Source of the DNA: Trochalopteron elliotii
Taxonomy: Eukaryota; Chordata; Aves; Passeriformes; Leiothrichidae
NCBI GenBank assembly: GCA_024734555.1
Contig: JANPWX010000028.1
Location: forward strand, 3,357,607-3,421,606
Direction: 5' to 3'
Length of the DNA stretch: 64,000 nucleotides
The translations under genes and the position numbers were made by a program. This document shows, piece after piece, positions 34,926-50,100 of this stretch. Below the pieces are notes generated by a model that saw nothing but the letters and a program-made list of their open reading frames with translations, had not been told where the DNA came from and did not search any database. Position 1 is the first letter of the stretch. The number at the start of each line of letters is the position of its first letter.

Positions 34926-37900
34926 TGTATGCACCTAGCTCCCAGGGCTCCTCACCCACTCTCTGGCTCCTCTGACTTAATCTTTGCAAGTGATCACACA
35001 CTTACTCACACTGTCCTCACCAGTTTTTGGGCTGCAGACATGCAACTCCTCCCACCCACTGCAGTTACTGGCTTTTAGACCTCCAGCCACACATATGCCC
35101 ATGAGACACAGGGTATGTCCAGACAATTGGTACCAAACAGCCCTCCTTTACACAGGGCCAGCCCCTTTTAACCTTTTATCACTCATCATGTCATTTGTTC
35201 CTAAACTTGTTCCTCTGCAAATGGTCTTGAGCCCCTCCCATTCCTCAGCTTTGGTTTTTCTGCCAAACATTGAATTCTAAATCTCATCCCCAAATGCTCT
35301 TCCCTTGAATCTCATAACCATAGGGAATAATCTCCTCCAGTCCTAAAAGTGCTCCTGTTGACTCCTTGTTATGGGTTTTATGCCTGGACACAGGAGCTTG
35401 TGTCCCCTAGAACCACCTGCCACTGTGCCTGTGTGCTCTTCTGGGCTTGTGGAGATGGGTCTTTGATGGCCCTTCATGATGGGTCTGGGAGGAGCTGAGG
35501 GAGGATATTATTTGGCTTGCCTCACGTGCCATTGTCCCCATGCTCCTTTGTGAGCTTGCAGATAAGCTTTTTACCATGCAACCTAACATTTTCTTTCTTC
35601 AGGAAAAAATAGAAGGAAAATAGCTGGCAGCCATTGTTCCAGATGTCAGAATACTAAATGTCTAATTTAATTTGAACTAATTACAATGTCAGAAACTACC
35701 ACCAAAATATAGCAAGAGCATAAAAAAATCTCTAGTGAAGTCTTCATGTTGCATGAACATATAGATGCTATTGGCAAAGTGTGATTATTTAGGTGGCCAC
35801 TAAGCAATCTCCAGCAGCTCCCAAATGAGTATTGCAGAGCTATATTCTGTTTTGGGACCTTGAAGAATAATGGTCTTTTTGTGTCAGGTAAGAACCAGAT
35901 TTTTCATCTCCCAGGTTTAGATCCTTTATATCAGACAGCTAGATCTGAAGTGCCTGTGTACAAGATTCTGTATTCTGATCCACACTAATGGAGAAGATGA
36001 TTGAAGGAGTCATCATGATAAGTTAAGCAGTCTCTTTCATTTATATATACTTGTGCTTTGGCTAAATTTTTAGAAAAGAGCCACCGGTTTCTTATGAGAT
36101 TGCCAGTAAGGCACTGGTCAAGTACTGGTGCCTGGGTTACGTACTCACATAGTTAAATATACTTCTGAGCAGTATATTTACATGCAGCTAAAACAAGAAG
36201 CCAATAACTTCCTTGCTTTCAAAAAAGAGCAGGAGATGATCTCATGTGTGTGATCTGGGGCCTCACAGGAACCTTCAGGAAAAGCGCTGTCCTCCTCTTG
36301 GACAACAGCCAAGTCCCACAGATCTATATGAGACATAGAATATTCAACATTTTCACTAGAGAGGCTTGGAAAATCAGTGAACAAAGGCAAGTGATGCTAA
36401 GAAGGGCAAAATAATGTTATATGAGGCAAAAATTTCCACTTAAAATGCACAACGAAATCACAAAGACTTTTTTTTAGACACACTAGGAACACTTCTATGT
36501 GAAAACAGCTGCAGTCAAAAGAGCAAACAAAAGATTACATATAGAAAACAAGGCAGAAGACAGCATTGCCTCATCTTGTAAATTCTGTGTCCTGTATCCT
36601 GCATGCTACAAGAAGATCAAACCTGCCTCAAAAATGATATAGTAGAATAGGAAACATTCAGGAAAACAGAGAGTGTCTTCAGGATGTGTCTGAAGCCTCA
36701 TCTGGACACAAGGAATCTCATTTTCTGACTGCCAAAATAGCTGAGATGGTACTTGAGGCTTCCTCTTTGTACCATGCAAGGACAACTCAACAGCAGGGCA
36801 AGGGAAAGCACATTCAGAGTACAACCATTATTACAGGAAACAACACGTTTCTTAATGCAATTCTGCTTGGTCTGATTCTACTGGGTCTGAAAATCCCAAG
36901 GAAGGAAGCATTTCTGATGCTTTTCTTCTCTTGAGTTGTCCTCATGAATGCCGATTCCCGAGCCCATCTTGCCCTGCTTCTGCATTAGGTGGAGAAGGAT
37001 TAAGACGCTTGACTATTCTGACAATTTTCCAGCCATAACTCCTCTATTAAAGGAGTAAAGTTGCAGCCAAAAAAATGGCCAGTGGATGGTACAATAATGA
37101 TTGCATTCAAAGGAAGCATCACCTTAGGTTTTGCAGGGTGAGCATCCAATGACGAGGTTTCTGGAATTGGGAGAGTGCTTTGAAAATCCAGGGCTCAGTT
37201 CCTAATACTCTGGATTATTAAGTGGATCTCTACACATACACAAGAATGAAATATTTAAAAAAAAAAGTAGTCATTGTGCAATTTCCCAGAACAGGAACTC
37301 CAGGGTATTGTAAGGAAAGAAGGCTCACACATGCTCCTCTGTATTCTTATTCAGCTATACACAATTAGAGGGCATTAGCTTTCATTTGTGAAGGAAGGAT
37401 TTTATCTCTTCTGTTTTTAATTAAATCACAGACCTTCTCACTAGTTCATAAATTGGCACTCCTGTAACTCATCTTCCACAAAAAGAAGTTGGATGTCAAC
37501 ACTCTCTAGGATAGTCTTGCCCAGCTAGTCTTTAAAATTGAAGTTATTTATTTCAATTAAATAAAAGTTACTAGTACTGGGAGTTTTACATTTTGCTGTA
37601 GGAACAGTGAATTGATTTCCACCTGAATGGCAAGTTTCAGTCACACTTCAGTTACAGTTCACAAAATATTCTGAGTGGTTTGTCAGCAGATATAATTGAG
37701 TTCCTTTAATCAGGCTTAGGGTAAGATCCTAAAGGGATTCCTCCAGGCTTTTTCCAAGCTGCATGGTTACTAGTTCATTTAATAGAAGGAGGTTCTTCAC
37801 ATTCTTTCAGCTTCCTTTACATATGTGATTTTTGCTTGAGTAATGTATGTGGGTTAAAACCTTGAATTGGCTGGAGACAATACTCTTGCTTATAAGAATT

Positions 37901-40900
37901 CAGACCTTAAAAAGACGGTAGAAAGAATGATGCAGTTTTTTTCCCTGGTCTTCAATGAAGCAGCTGTTCCTAAGCAGAGGAGCAAAACAGNTAAAAAATT
38001 ACTTAGAAAACTGAAAATTATGAGAAAGGAATAACACAAAGGAGTATCCATACTGGCAAGCAAAATTATGTCTTCTCTAAAAGATTCCCTGAATGTGGCA
38101 GCAGTTCTTTATTTAAGAGACCTGCATGTATCAACATGAATGCTTCCTAGCTCCCAAGGAAAACTTTCAGGGCTCAAAGTCACATTTAGCTCAAAACTTC
38201 ATATTTTCAGACCCACTATACAGTTGTTTGGTACTGCTGTGGAGTTCATGTTGGTGTGTATTTATTTCCTTTAATATCTGAAATTGCTGCAATTTTACTT
38301 ACATGTGCTGCATGAAAGGCTGCTGGAGGCAGTGGAGGATAATACCACTCCCATTGACTGAGGGATCATGGGCTCCATTAGTGGCCAACTATCACTGTTT
38401 GGGAAGGATTTTAGACCCCTGACTGCCAGTAGACAGTGATATGACATTTGTAAATCAGTCAGCTCTCTGTCCAGAAAGCTCTGGGTGTTCAGGGGTGAAA
38501 GCAGCCATAGCTGCTCTTGGGCTGCACACCATGGAGGGGCTGGTGAGATTCTCTGGGACTAATGGAGTTCAGGAGCTGGTCCACAGAGCTAGGCAGTCCC
38601 ACACTAGGCTGAAGAGGGCCTGTGAGATGCTGGCAGGGGCAGGACTGGGACTGAGGGCTCTGCCACAGCAGCCCCTGGGTCAGCGGGGCTGCCTGAGATG
38701 GCTCCTGCTGCTTCTGGGGAAGGGGAACATCCAGCTCCCATTTCTCAAGAGAGAGTCACGAGGATTTGGAAAAGGACTTGGCAAGCAGCCAAGGAATAAG
38801 AAAGGTAGAGAAAAATGCTTTTTCCTTCATTTAGTCAGCATCTGGCAGAGGCAGGGTAAGGGGCTTGTCTGAAGGATAGCTGATGTTTAGTACAAACAAG
38901 CCTTGTGTTTCAGTGTCTGGACACTTCAAAATGTTATGATCAAAAGAAACAATAGATGGATAAGTACTTTTATGTTGCTTGACCTTGATGAGCAGTCTAA
39001 ACAGTTCACTTTCCCATTCTCACTGCATGAAAGAAGATATTAAATGTATTTCATTTTTCCTTGAAATGCTCAAATTCAGTGTGAGGCAATCTCTCCTCTG
39101 ACTGCTGAGACCTCGTACCCTAGGAAAATAATTGTTGTTCTGCTCCCTGTGTGTTGCAACTCTTCACCTTTCCAAGGGGACCAAAGTCTTAGCTAGCCCC
39201 CATGGTTGCCCAAGCTGTATTTTTGCAGTGCTCTTCCCTTGCACCAAGGCCACCTCAGCCATCACAGCACCCATCTCATGGACACTGCCCCACACTGTGA
39301 AGGCCCTGAGGCCCGGTAGCAGTTTGCTGACCAAGAGGGACTGTCAACTAGACATGGAAACAGAGGAAACACTGGGTTGGTTTTGACCTGCTAAGTGTCC
39401 CTGAGTAACTCTGTGCCTTAGATCTCCTCTGTTAAGGAAGCCAATGATACCAATCTTCTGGTAAAATAAGCATTATTATCATCCTCTACTTTAAAGAACG
39501 TTTGTGTCTGTCCTAGGAGAGCTGTTTTCCAAAGGAGCATGAATTCATCAGAGTACTCACATGATTTGGCCCTTAGTGTTTCAGAAACAAAAATGATGAG
39601 TTACAGCCTCCCACCCCACCCACAGTTCTAGAAAATGTGATATAAGATGACAGCAGAGATTTTCAATCAGATGATGATGTTTTCTGGCCTGTTGCAGGCC
39701 AGATCTAAAGGTTCAGAACTCACGTCCCTTTTCTCAGTACCTCAATGCAAGTTTCTCTGCTGTGAGCTACCTTTTTCCATGTGTCATAATACAGTGCAAA
39801 ATGATGCTGAAAGTAGCTGGTGATTTGCCTACGATCTGACTGAGAAACAGCAATATCAGGAGATACCATAACCCAAATCTGAGCAGAAATAACCATCTTT
39901 AATGCAGGAAGTGATGGAAAGTTCAGCCTGACTTCAATATCAAGCAGAGCAGTCCACTAGTCCCCCCCTAGCTCCATACCAATGCTCCTAATCTTCAGAT
40001 GTGAGTGCCACTTGCTTCCGAGAACTCCCAGGGTTTGTGCATACTCCTCTCTCCAAAGCTTTCTCAGGTGTGTTTTCTTTGCTACAAGCTCTCAAATCAT
40101 CCCTAAAGTATCCCAGGAGCCTGATTTTGAGGCGTATCAAAGACAGAGGGATAAAACGTGTTGCCATTAAAGAGTTACATTTTAAATTCCAAAGGTAAAA
40201 TTAATTTTAACAGAAGTATTTTTGTGTATATGTGTCAACATTAGGCAACAGAATGAAATAAAGTGCATGTGTGCAGGGTCCCAGTAAATAACTCCGTACT
40301 TACCAGTCCCTTTGATTAATTTTGACACTCTTTTTTGTACAGGAGACTCATAACTAACTACCCCGCCATGGGCTGGCATCCACTTGCCTTTTGGCAAACT
40401 CCAAAAGTGTCAGGTCTCACTTTTTTTTTGTATTCCAGACACACACGTGGACTCTGCAGTTGGGTCTAACTCTGAGTTAGGCAAATGCTCATCATTTTCA
40501 GCAGTTGGTTCATTCTCAACTCAGCCAGGAAAGAGTCCTTGACTCCCTTGTTCTTCCTGACCAAGCTCTTATCTGTTCCCTCTAGCTTTGGAAATGCTGC
40601 TCTCCTTTGGGTGTTAAGCTGCAGTTCTTTGCTTGGTCTAGACAGTAAGTAAAGAAAGTTTACTGGGATTTCTCTGCTTGGTTAAACCACTGGTGAATCA
40701 CGAATTTGCTGAGAGTACTCCCATTGAACAAAGTAATCTAAATAAGAAAGCCTTTTCATCCACTGATCCTTGCTTTTCTTATATATATGTATATTAACCA
40801 TCATACTGTACCCAGAAATACAAATAAAATTGATATAGTAGAAGAAAATCCATGCAACCTCAAGCATGAAGCTGGATCTGTGTTACTTAAATTATCTACT

Positions 40901-41142
40901 TTTATTCATTTAGAATAAGACTAATAGAGCTAAAAATTAATAGTATCTGTAAATATTTCCTCCATTCATTGGCTTACATATGTGTTTTGAAATGGTTGTT
41001 AAACATACAGGCTGAATGTGCTCATTGAGACATACATTGAAAATCTTAATGGAAACTTTGGGAGAAGAGGTGGGGAAAGAGTAAACTAATTCCTTGTTCC
41101 TCAGTGTTGTGTGGCATCACTCACAAGCAAAGAGGAGGAAAA
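34926..41142. other. Intergenic, no gene recognised
   Basis: AT-rich with some moderately GC-rich patches (about 35390-35590 and 38500-38720). A 143-codon open frame at 38441-38872 shows no domain or family resemblance. One ambiguous base lies at 37991. Confidence 0.65.
37991..37991. other. Single ambiguous base (N)
   Basis: An isolated N in otherwise clean sequence (AAACAGNTAAAAAATT), probably an unresolved or polymorphic base call next to an A run. Confidence 0.95.
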
Positions 41143-41181
41143 CTTTCTTCCAGAGATGAGAGAGATCTTTCTTCCAGAGAT
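41143..41181 (+). repeat. 24-bp tandem duplication
   Basis: CTTTCTTCCAGAGAT occurs at 41143-41157 and 41167-41181, a 24-base period with the intervening segment rich in GAGA. Recent-looking because the 15-base cores are identical. Confidence 0.85.
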
Positions 41182-44100
41182 CTGCTTTGAGATGAGTCGG
41201 AAAAGGGTTCTCAGCCTTTGTCCTGTGCTCTTCATGTGCAAGTGGATGTGAGTGTGGAAAGAAGGTCAATGGCATATGCAGGAGCCATCATGACAAAATC
41301 GTCCCATTTTAACTCGCTAGTGGTGGGTAAGTTTTCAGTTAAACCCAAGCGAAAATGGGGCAAAACGTAGCTGTTGTTAGGGAGAATTCAGTTAGGGAGA
41401 ACATCTTGCTAAATGTAATCTTAATGATGCCATTGTGATTTTATCCTTTGTGACTGTATTTCATAACTGAAAACCTATGTTTCTTAGTTATGTTTTAATC
41501 AGTAATCTTGTCAAGAAATAAACCTGGCTAGTTCTCTGACATATAGCAAAGTATTCCTTACCCTGGCTGATTACAAATCTGAAAACTGTGGCATTGGGCA
41601 CCTTTAAAAATTGCTGAGTTACACAGTACATTGTGTTTCTCTTATCTAAAGAGCAGTAGGATAAATCCCTCTAGAGGTTCATTGGCAATTTGTCACAAGA
41701 TTTAGGAGAGGAGAAAATTTTTCTTGGGACCAGTGATGTCTAGTGAAATTCTCTGACCAGCAGTGAAAAGCTGGAAGTGTGACTGGTAGTATCCTTAATG
41801 GCTTTTATCTGAGCCCTGACTTAGACAGTAAATCTGTAATATTGGGGCAGTAGTGCATTTGGCAACTGTACACCCAATCTCTTTCTTTCTCTCACCTCTG
41901 AGAATATTGTAAATCATCATGTTGGTCTCTGTATATCTTCTTTCTCTTCTATACTTTATTTATTATGACTTCAAAATATTTTGACATATCCAGTCCTCTT
42001 CTGTACATTATTATAGAGATTACCCCAGCTGAGGACCAAATTCCAAGTGGAGATTTTAAGGGCCAAAATAGTATAAAGGTTGAAGGGCCATGGACTGAGA
42101 TGTTGATCTGGTGTGCCAGTTTTCCAGTGAGTAGTGATGTCACAGTGTTAAGCCAGAATCATACTTAGATCCTCCTGAGTGCACAACTTGCACGGCCACG
42201 TCTGTTGCCACTTGAATGCACACTGTGCATTCTTGGAAAGAGCAGAACTCATGAACCTGGAGCCACAGAAAAAAAGTCAAGAGGACCTCACCTTTTCATT
42301 GATAGGAGAACAGTGCTAGTAACAATTTGTGCAGATTATGACAGTTCAAAGAAATAAAAAAGAAGATACATTCTATCTTTTGGTAAAGAAGAAAGAACAA
42401 ATGCCAGTTTAAAAATCATTCAGGATATCATCTGAAAATAATTACTTGGACAACAACATATTGCAGCCAGACTGCAGACACACACATAAACCAAAAAGGA
42501 AATATTTGTTAGTGAATAAAACATCTTATTTTGGTGCTGCCAACTGAAAGCACTCAGATTTTTCTAGCTACTACACTTCCCTCAAAAACTACTATAGAAG
42601 CTCTATGAAAGAAAAAAATCCGTAGTGAAGAATTCATGTTTTAGAAGAGCATGATTCAGAGAAGAAAGAGTAACATTTGTCTAAATGTGCCTCTGCCCGT
42701 GAGTTAAACCCTGAGTAGGTGCAAGCAACAGGTGGCTTATACAGTTTTGTTGGGGTTTTTTTTTAGTATCAGTACCTCCAGTTTACTTTTTTTTCTGATC
42801 TCTCTTTGATTGCATTTAGCCCTAGCCAGTCCTTTCTTTCTATCTTTATATTAAATTAAATTCCTTAGAGCCCTTAAATTAAAGTCCTTAAATTAAATTT
42901 TCCTTCATTTTTTTTTCAAAACCATACCTTTTAATAAGTAACTCTGTTTCAGCTGAACTCTTGCTTTTCTTTTTTTTTTTCTTCCACCTAATAATAAGAT
43001 TATTTAACTTTTTGTCTCATGTTTGCATTCACCATTTGGTTTTGGGATTGTCACCTAGAGAAACTGCTGTTCCCACTGAGTCAATGGGAGGCTTGATTTG
43101 TATCACTGGAAGGATACCTTTGTGCTTAAACCATGGGAAATACTGAAAACTAATAGCTAGTGGAGAGGAGTGGAATTCTAATGACTGAAATGAATTTGTC
43201 CTGATGAACATAGCTGAAAATAGTAGGAATATATGTGGTTTGGGGTTGGGGTTGTTTTATCTGGGTTTTTTGACCCAATAAACATTTTCTGGTCAGAAGA
43301 TGGTACTATGACTGATCTACTGAAGCATTCCTATCATCCGTTAATCACCCTCATTACAGCCTTTTGCTTGACCAGTCTCATATCAAGTGACTTGGAGTTC
43401 CACACTTCAAGCCTGCCAAAAACACCAAGGAAGCAAGCTGGGCCTTGAAGTTTGGCTGCCAGCAATCTGGCTGCAGTTACCAATGGATAACTTAAATTGA
43501 TCTATTTAGGTGTACGGGACAGGTGAGAACCTGTGGGAAAGTTGATTACATGAATGTGGCCTTTAAAGGTGGTAATACGGTAACTGGAAGAGGATAGATC
43601 AGTCACAAAGCCATGAAAGCACTCTGAGCAGCTTATGTTTGTTGATACAGAATACAAGGAGAAGAATGGTACAGTCAAAACAATGAGCTAAGAAAACTAA
43701 CTTTGCTGCTGACAGGCTAGAAGCAAGGCAAGATGGTATTTGTCAAAGCCAGGGAAATGAATATTGTGGGAAGCAAGTAATAAGAGAGTGAGTGATGTGG
43801 CTGTAAGTTTTTGCTGTGAAGAAGTGTTATGCAGTGAGAATTGAAAGGTAGACATGGATAAGGAGGTCACATCTAAGATTATTCACAATCATAAGTCTTT
43901 GTGGTATTTTTCAGTGGTAAGGCTAAAGGTAATGGGAAGAAAGACAGGATTTGGCTTTGAACATTTTGCACTTAAAGTCTTAAGTCAGAGCACTAAGAGA
44001 AAACGTCAGTGCAGCAGAGTATTAGTTCAGTTTAAGTTAAGTGAGACACGTCCATGGATGGGTAATAAATCTGTTGGTCACTGACCTAAAAATGATAGAT

Positions 44101-47100
44101 GATTTTTTATTTACCAGTATGGCTTATTTATGGGCAAAAAGCATAGAGGGAATAAGGCTGCAAAGTTTCTGCTGAGTGCTGGGTCATGGAGAAGATGAAT
44201 AAGCACCTTCATAGCTCTGCTACAGGAGCAATTGCAGAGGGAGAAGGTTAACTATGAGAAGATTAAGTTACAGACATCAAGTGAGAATATTCTTCTGCTA
44301 AGAAGAAGACAGTAATAGGGTGGGTTAAACACCAGGTTTGCCATTTGATCAAGAAAATGATTAGAGGTTGTCTCAAAAGGATTTTGAAAGGAGTACAAAA
44401 GGCACAAATTAATTTGTATGGAAGAGGAATCTCATCTAGATATTGTAGACAGCACTGAAAAATAAGGGTGCATTAGTGATGAAAATGTTGGAGTAAAGAG
44501 TGACTTTCCCAAAAATGAAAGAGATTAAAGCATTAGAGGCAACAGCACATTTTTTAATTTGTCCTATCTCTGTTGCACATATGCTTATTTGGCAAAGGTC
44601 TCTTTCCTTATGCATGTATTTCTCTTAAATGGAGATCTTAGATACTGCTCTAATATACCTGATCGTGAGACTACCAAAAACCTGTTTCATACCTCAAGAA
44701 ACTATCTACCTTATATCCATATGTGCTGTCATCTGCACAGACTAGATTCAAAATTAAACATTTTTAAAATAAATGTTCAGTCTCTCAAGTTCTATTATAT
44801 CATTTTATTGGTGACATCTCCTAGATGTGGCTTCAATGATGGGTGATGAATAATGTCAAAAGGCATGGAACTTCAAACAACAGCAGAACTGTGCCACAGT
44901 ACTGCCGTGGTTTGGGTATCTGCAAGGACAGCCTTGTGCCCTGTTCTGCATGGACAGGACTTTTTGCAATCACTGCCACTCTCCCACACTGACAGGGATG
45001 GGTCAGCAGTATCTGCAAGGCCTGTCTGCTCCACGAGGCTGCGAGCAAAGGCTGCACACTGACCACGCTTCTGTTTGCTCCCTGATGGCATGCTCACCTC
45101 TCCCCTGCAGAGAGGCAGAGGCATTACAGAGGAGCAATGCACAGAAAGGGACCATTGTGTGCTGGGGCAGAAAGTCCTCTGGGGATGGGAAAAGCAGACT
45201 CAGCCCTTGTGCTCCTGAATATCAGTGTAGGGTCAAAGGCCTGTTGGAACAGCAGTTCTTCCTCCTTCCCCAGGGGTATCAGATTGGCTGGGAAGCTGTC
45301 TGAAACCCTATTGATCGCTTGTTCAGAAAGTTCAGTTGTGTCAGGAATGTTGCAATACCTTTTCTTCTTTTTGAATTGAAGTCATGAAAGAATGGAATGC
45401 TTTTCTGCTCTGAGAGGAGTCGTAGCTCAGTGATTTTCAGTGATGGTTTTTTTGTTGGGTTGGGTTTTTTTTTTTAGTGGAGATACTACCATTTTTCTAG
45501 TTTGTGTTTACTGAGTTTAAATGTATTGCCAACAAGTTTGCCCTTCTTAAATGTTGTTTTGTGAAACCCTTAGAAATTATCACCACAACTACAGACATCT
45601 ATAGCTTCGTGGTTCATCAGCACTAACCTATGTAAGGAGGTAGTGTTCCTCCTGCAGCCTCTGCCTACCAAGGAGGTGAACATATTGTTATGCTTTCTCT
45701 TTGGGGATGACTTGCATTGCCTGCCAGCTCCTCCTGCTGGGGTGGGCAACACAGATCTGCAACATGATCATCTGAGCCACAGCGTCTGGGCACTCAAGAA
45801 GGATGAAAAGGGCATCACATGGTGCCTATTCCTGTCCAGTCCCTGTGGAAGACTGCAATCTGGACTGCTGCTTTGGTTGATTTAATGGAGGTGAGAGCAG
45901 GGTTCCTCACACACCTTCTTCACCACTATTTCTAAATAGAATCTGGCCCTATCTGACATCCAAATGTGCTGCAAGTGCATAAGGAGGAGCAGTCAACTGG
46001 AAACTGGATACCAACTCCATATGACACATGACCCAACCACAAAGAATAATTGGCATCCTAAATCAATGTTACCCATTTAATAACCAATTTCCTGCATAGA
46101 ATCATGTCTTTAGAGATATAAATGGCCAAATCCTGTTTCTGATTTAAAGGAACAAGAGCATGTCTGTTTTCACTGCAACAAAGTTCACAGCATAAGTTGA
46201 TAATGTTTAAAGCATTCCTAACAAAAACAGTAGAGCTATAAACCAGATTTCAAGGTATTAAAATACTGTTTTTGAGGAACCCACCTTTTATTCCAAATAT
46301 TTTACAAGTACAGATTCTGAATTACTGGATTGTCCAGTCATATGTATGCTCCTGGTCTTCAGGTCCTGTGTTTCAGGATCTAGACACAAGACTTTTCAGG
46401 GTTTTTTATTTACTTGAATTTTTTTTAACTGATTTTCACTTAAGCAGTGTCTGAAAAGGCTATGTCTTGTGTCAGAGCACTCGGTGAGGCACCTCTCCTG
46501 GGGATATTTTTGAAGCCCTGTAGAAAGTACTGCCCTCAGGAAAAGTTGCCTTCCCTAAAATCAAGGTGCCAGAGCAGACAATGTGCATGCCTATTTCAGC
46601 AGAAAGTCATCTGGGTCAGCTGAAATCACCAAGGTAGGTTATTCTTAAACTGTTTCTGTAGGAGGACACCTGCTCAGGTCCCAAGGGTACATGTTTAGGT
46701 TCACTTTTAATTTAAATTATTTTGAAGGAGAGCTAATCAAAATATGAAAATATTTGATGGTGATTAAATTTAGAATTCATGGATAATTAGCTGGAGGGGA
46801 TAAAAAAAGCTATCTGCAGATGCTGAATTCAGCGTGTGTCAGTAGAGCTCCAAAAGCACATCCTTCCTATAGTCTTCAGAGCTGCTTTTCTGGGGTTGCC
46901 ATGCAGTGTTTTGGGAAGACTGCCTGAGCACAAAGTACGGTAAGTAAAGATAAGACAGAACATCAGGGCCCTCCTTAGAGATATCTCTTATTCCTCTGAC
47001 CTTGTGCAGCCAGCTTTACAGAGCTATTCAACTTTTCAGAAATCCATTCCCAGCTAGAAAAGAACAGTTCCTACTGGGAGTTTTGCTGTGCTCCAAGAAA

Positions 47101-50100
47101 CTTTTGTCAAGTTCCTAAATAGTGGGGAAGTTCCTAATTGCTTTTAACCATCTCTGCCCTCCCCCTTGCTTTGTTACCTTTTCTCTGCTTTTGACTGCCG
47201 AGATATTCTGGAGCGCCTCTCAGCTCTCAGAGCATTGAAGCTGATACAAAGATCTCCACAGACAGCACTATTTGCCATGTACATGCTTTATTGATCTTAA
47301 CCCTAAGAACCATATTCTCAAGCTCTGTCTCCTGGTATGCTCTTAGCTATTGGTATGTCTACAAATAAAGAGGATTCCTGAACACATTGTATATTCTTTT
47401 CCCCAGTATAAATGGTTGCATTTTTGTTTAGATGGGATGCAGTTTTATACCATACTGTAGTTAGCAAGAAGCACTGCAGTGGCTGAGCTGTTATTTTCAT
47501 GGACTCTGCAACAATCTCTGTGACAGGTATATATGTTGTGGAGCCAGCCAGCCCCACTTTGGAGCTGCTGAGCCTTTGCACTGCTTTGGTCTTCCCTCTG
47601 CAAGCTGCTGCTTTGTCTCTCTGGTAGAAGGGATTGGCAGCATTAGCCTCACCAGAACAAAACAAATACAAAAGACTTTTTAATAGGACACATCCACACG
47701 CAGATGGAGGTGTCATTTAAGAAAGTGCTATATCAATAAATTATCAAAGTCAGCGTGATTGCCCTGCCTGAATCCAAACAAAAAGGGGTTAATACTTTTT
47801 TTAAGATGAAGGCAAAGTCTCCTTGTTTATATGGGGGATGGACAAAGGGGCAGTAAGGACCCTGTCTGCAGAATTAGCATTGCTGCTACTGGAAGACTGG
47901 CTGCAGTTTGAAAGCATGATGCAGAACTGAAGGAAATTCAGACAAGAGCTGCATAAAGGGTTTAATATCTGCAAAAGCAGCCTTTTTAATGAGAAACTAG
48001 GGATGCCAATACATTTTCAATCACCAGTTCAAGGCTCATTAGTGGAGTAGGCAGATGTTAATTTTGACATCCTAAGGCTGAGCGAGTGGAGCCTGGTTTC
48101 TTCTAGTATGGAAGTCACATGGAGCCTGAGCAGTGGTAGCAAGACAGCTCTGGGGTTTGGGCATGCTGCTGCTCCTGCTCCTGGGAGATAGGAAGAGTGG
48201 GGCTGGTGATGCTGCTCAGGAAGTAGGCTTTTTCTCACACCAACAGTATTTTCTATGCCACAGACTATCTTTTCTCAGGAGAGGCATAAATCCGGTGCTT
48301 TTACATGGTCCTAGACATGCAAATGCTAATGTCTGTGATGCTATTGTCTTTTAGGTGACCTTTTCTTTACTGCCCTCAGAAACAATGTCCCTAAGGGGAC
48401 ATCCCCACAACTTCCAAGGGGACCAGAGTGGTGCTTAGGTCTCCTAAATCAGAGCTGTAACATGGTCAGGGCATATCCAGCAGAGCAGGCCTTCAGCACA
48501 CCTTGAGGTATGACTAGTTCACTAGTCACTTGTGTATACTTATATTTTCACTCCCTTTGGACCAAGTTTTGTCTCTGACAAGAAATTTCTCCTTTGAAAC
48601 ATTCTAGGGAGCCTAGATAAATCTAATCTTCCTGAAACTTATTCTTTTGCTTCATTATCTAAGAAACCATCTGATCATTCCTCTCAATTAAAATAAGTAT
48701 TTTTACTTCAGCTCCTTGGAGATGCAAATGTCTCTTGCTAGAACAAAGTCCTTGACTAGCTAATTAATAACTTCTATGAGCTGGGAAAGCTCTCTTTATT
48801 CCTTCTCCCTTTTTGATTGTGACATGGCGAAATTATCATAAACTTACTTCATATTCTCTAACATTAGGTATGTGTCAAAAATGTCCAATACAAGTATCTA
48901 ACATTGATAAATGGGTCTTGACTGAAAGCAGGAACAATGGTGATTAACCACTTTTGGGGTGATGAGATCCCAACAAGCTTCTTACTAAGCATCTGTGGCA
49001 GTCTCTCACTGCAGTTACTTCCAAGAAGGACAGAGAGTGGTGTTGGGCTTCAGAGGTTTTGATATTCCAGTGACTCTGTGAAGGCAGGTAAACTAGCTAT
49101 TGTGACTATTGTGACACCATAAACAGAGTGGGAAATTCAGAATTAAGTTTATATCATTATGTAAGCCATAACCAGTCTCAGGAACCCACATTATAGCATC
49201 TTGCTGAGCTTTGTTAGCTGAGACATTTTCAGGCAAACATAGAAGCAGCTAGTCCTCTCTTGTTGGTATAAACTGTGTACTTTATGTCATGTCTTATTCT
49301 CATCTCATATGGAAATATTTTTCAGAATTAGCAGGCATGCAATTCAGGAAATGTGTTACTGGAACTATTGCAGTGAATAGTGGTTGTTGTTAATAGAGTT
49401 GCTTGGGGTTTTTTGTGCTAGTAGTTTTGTGACATTGTTAAGAGCTTTGTACCATCATCTGTGTGCTGTTCTATTGTCATACCAAAGTTCAGATTATTAA
49501 AGGAGTATTAAGATTCTAGGTTTTTTCCTCCAGATATTTTTTCTAATGTCAGTGGAAAAAATAGACCTTTTCTGAACAAATTGCACCCTAGCACATCACT
49601 CTTCACACATGCTGTTTTTGGATAAAAACCTACCATCACCTCAGTTTTCCCTGGATCTTTCCTGAGCTGAAGCAGAGATTATTTCTTTATAGTCTTCCCA
49701 ACTACTGTAATGCAAGTAGTACAACAATAAATTATTTGTCTTTGTTCTTCACAAAGTACTGAGGTAATTTCTGCAAGAACTAGCAGAACTGTGTAGCAAG
49801 GTACCTGGAGTCCCCATTTGCTAGCAGGGACCACTCCTATGGGCAAAGCAGGCAATGCCAGATTAGTTAAACATCCACATCCCATCTGCTCCTTTCATCT
49901 GTCCTGAAGCTTTGCAAATCCAGCTGGTTGCTGGACCAGGAAAAGGCTGATGGGGGTTTCATGGGACCTCCTTCCTGCAGCAGTGGGAGATCTGGCTCCT
50001 CTCTCTCTGCTTCTTGCAGCAAGGGTAGACCTGTGTCCCACCTTCAGAGAGAACAAGTTCTGCATGCTGAAAAAGTGGGGAAGATACACAAAAAAATCAT

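Noticed and set aside
38441..38872. 143-codon plus-strand frame
   Set aside because: Moderately GC-rich patch; no recognisable domain and no supporting context.
46097..46115. CATAGAATCATG resembling a CR1 terminus
   Set aside because: Only about 12 bases match and the flanks do not continue as CR1.
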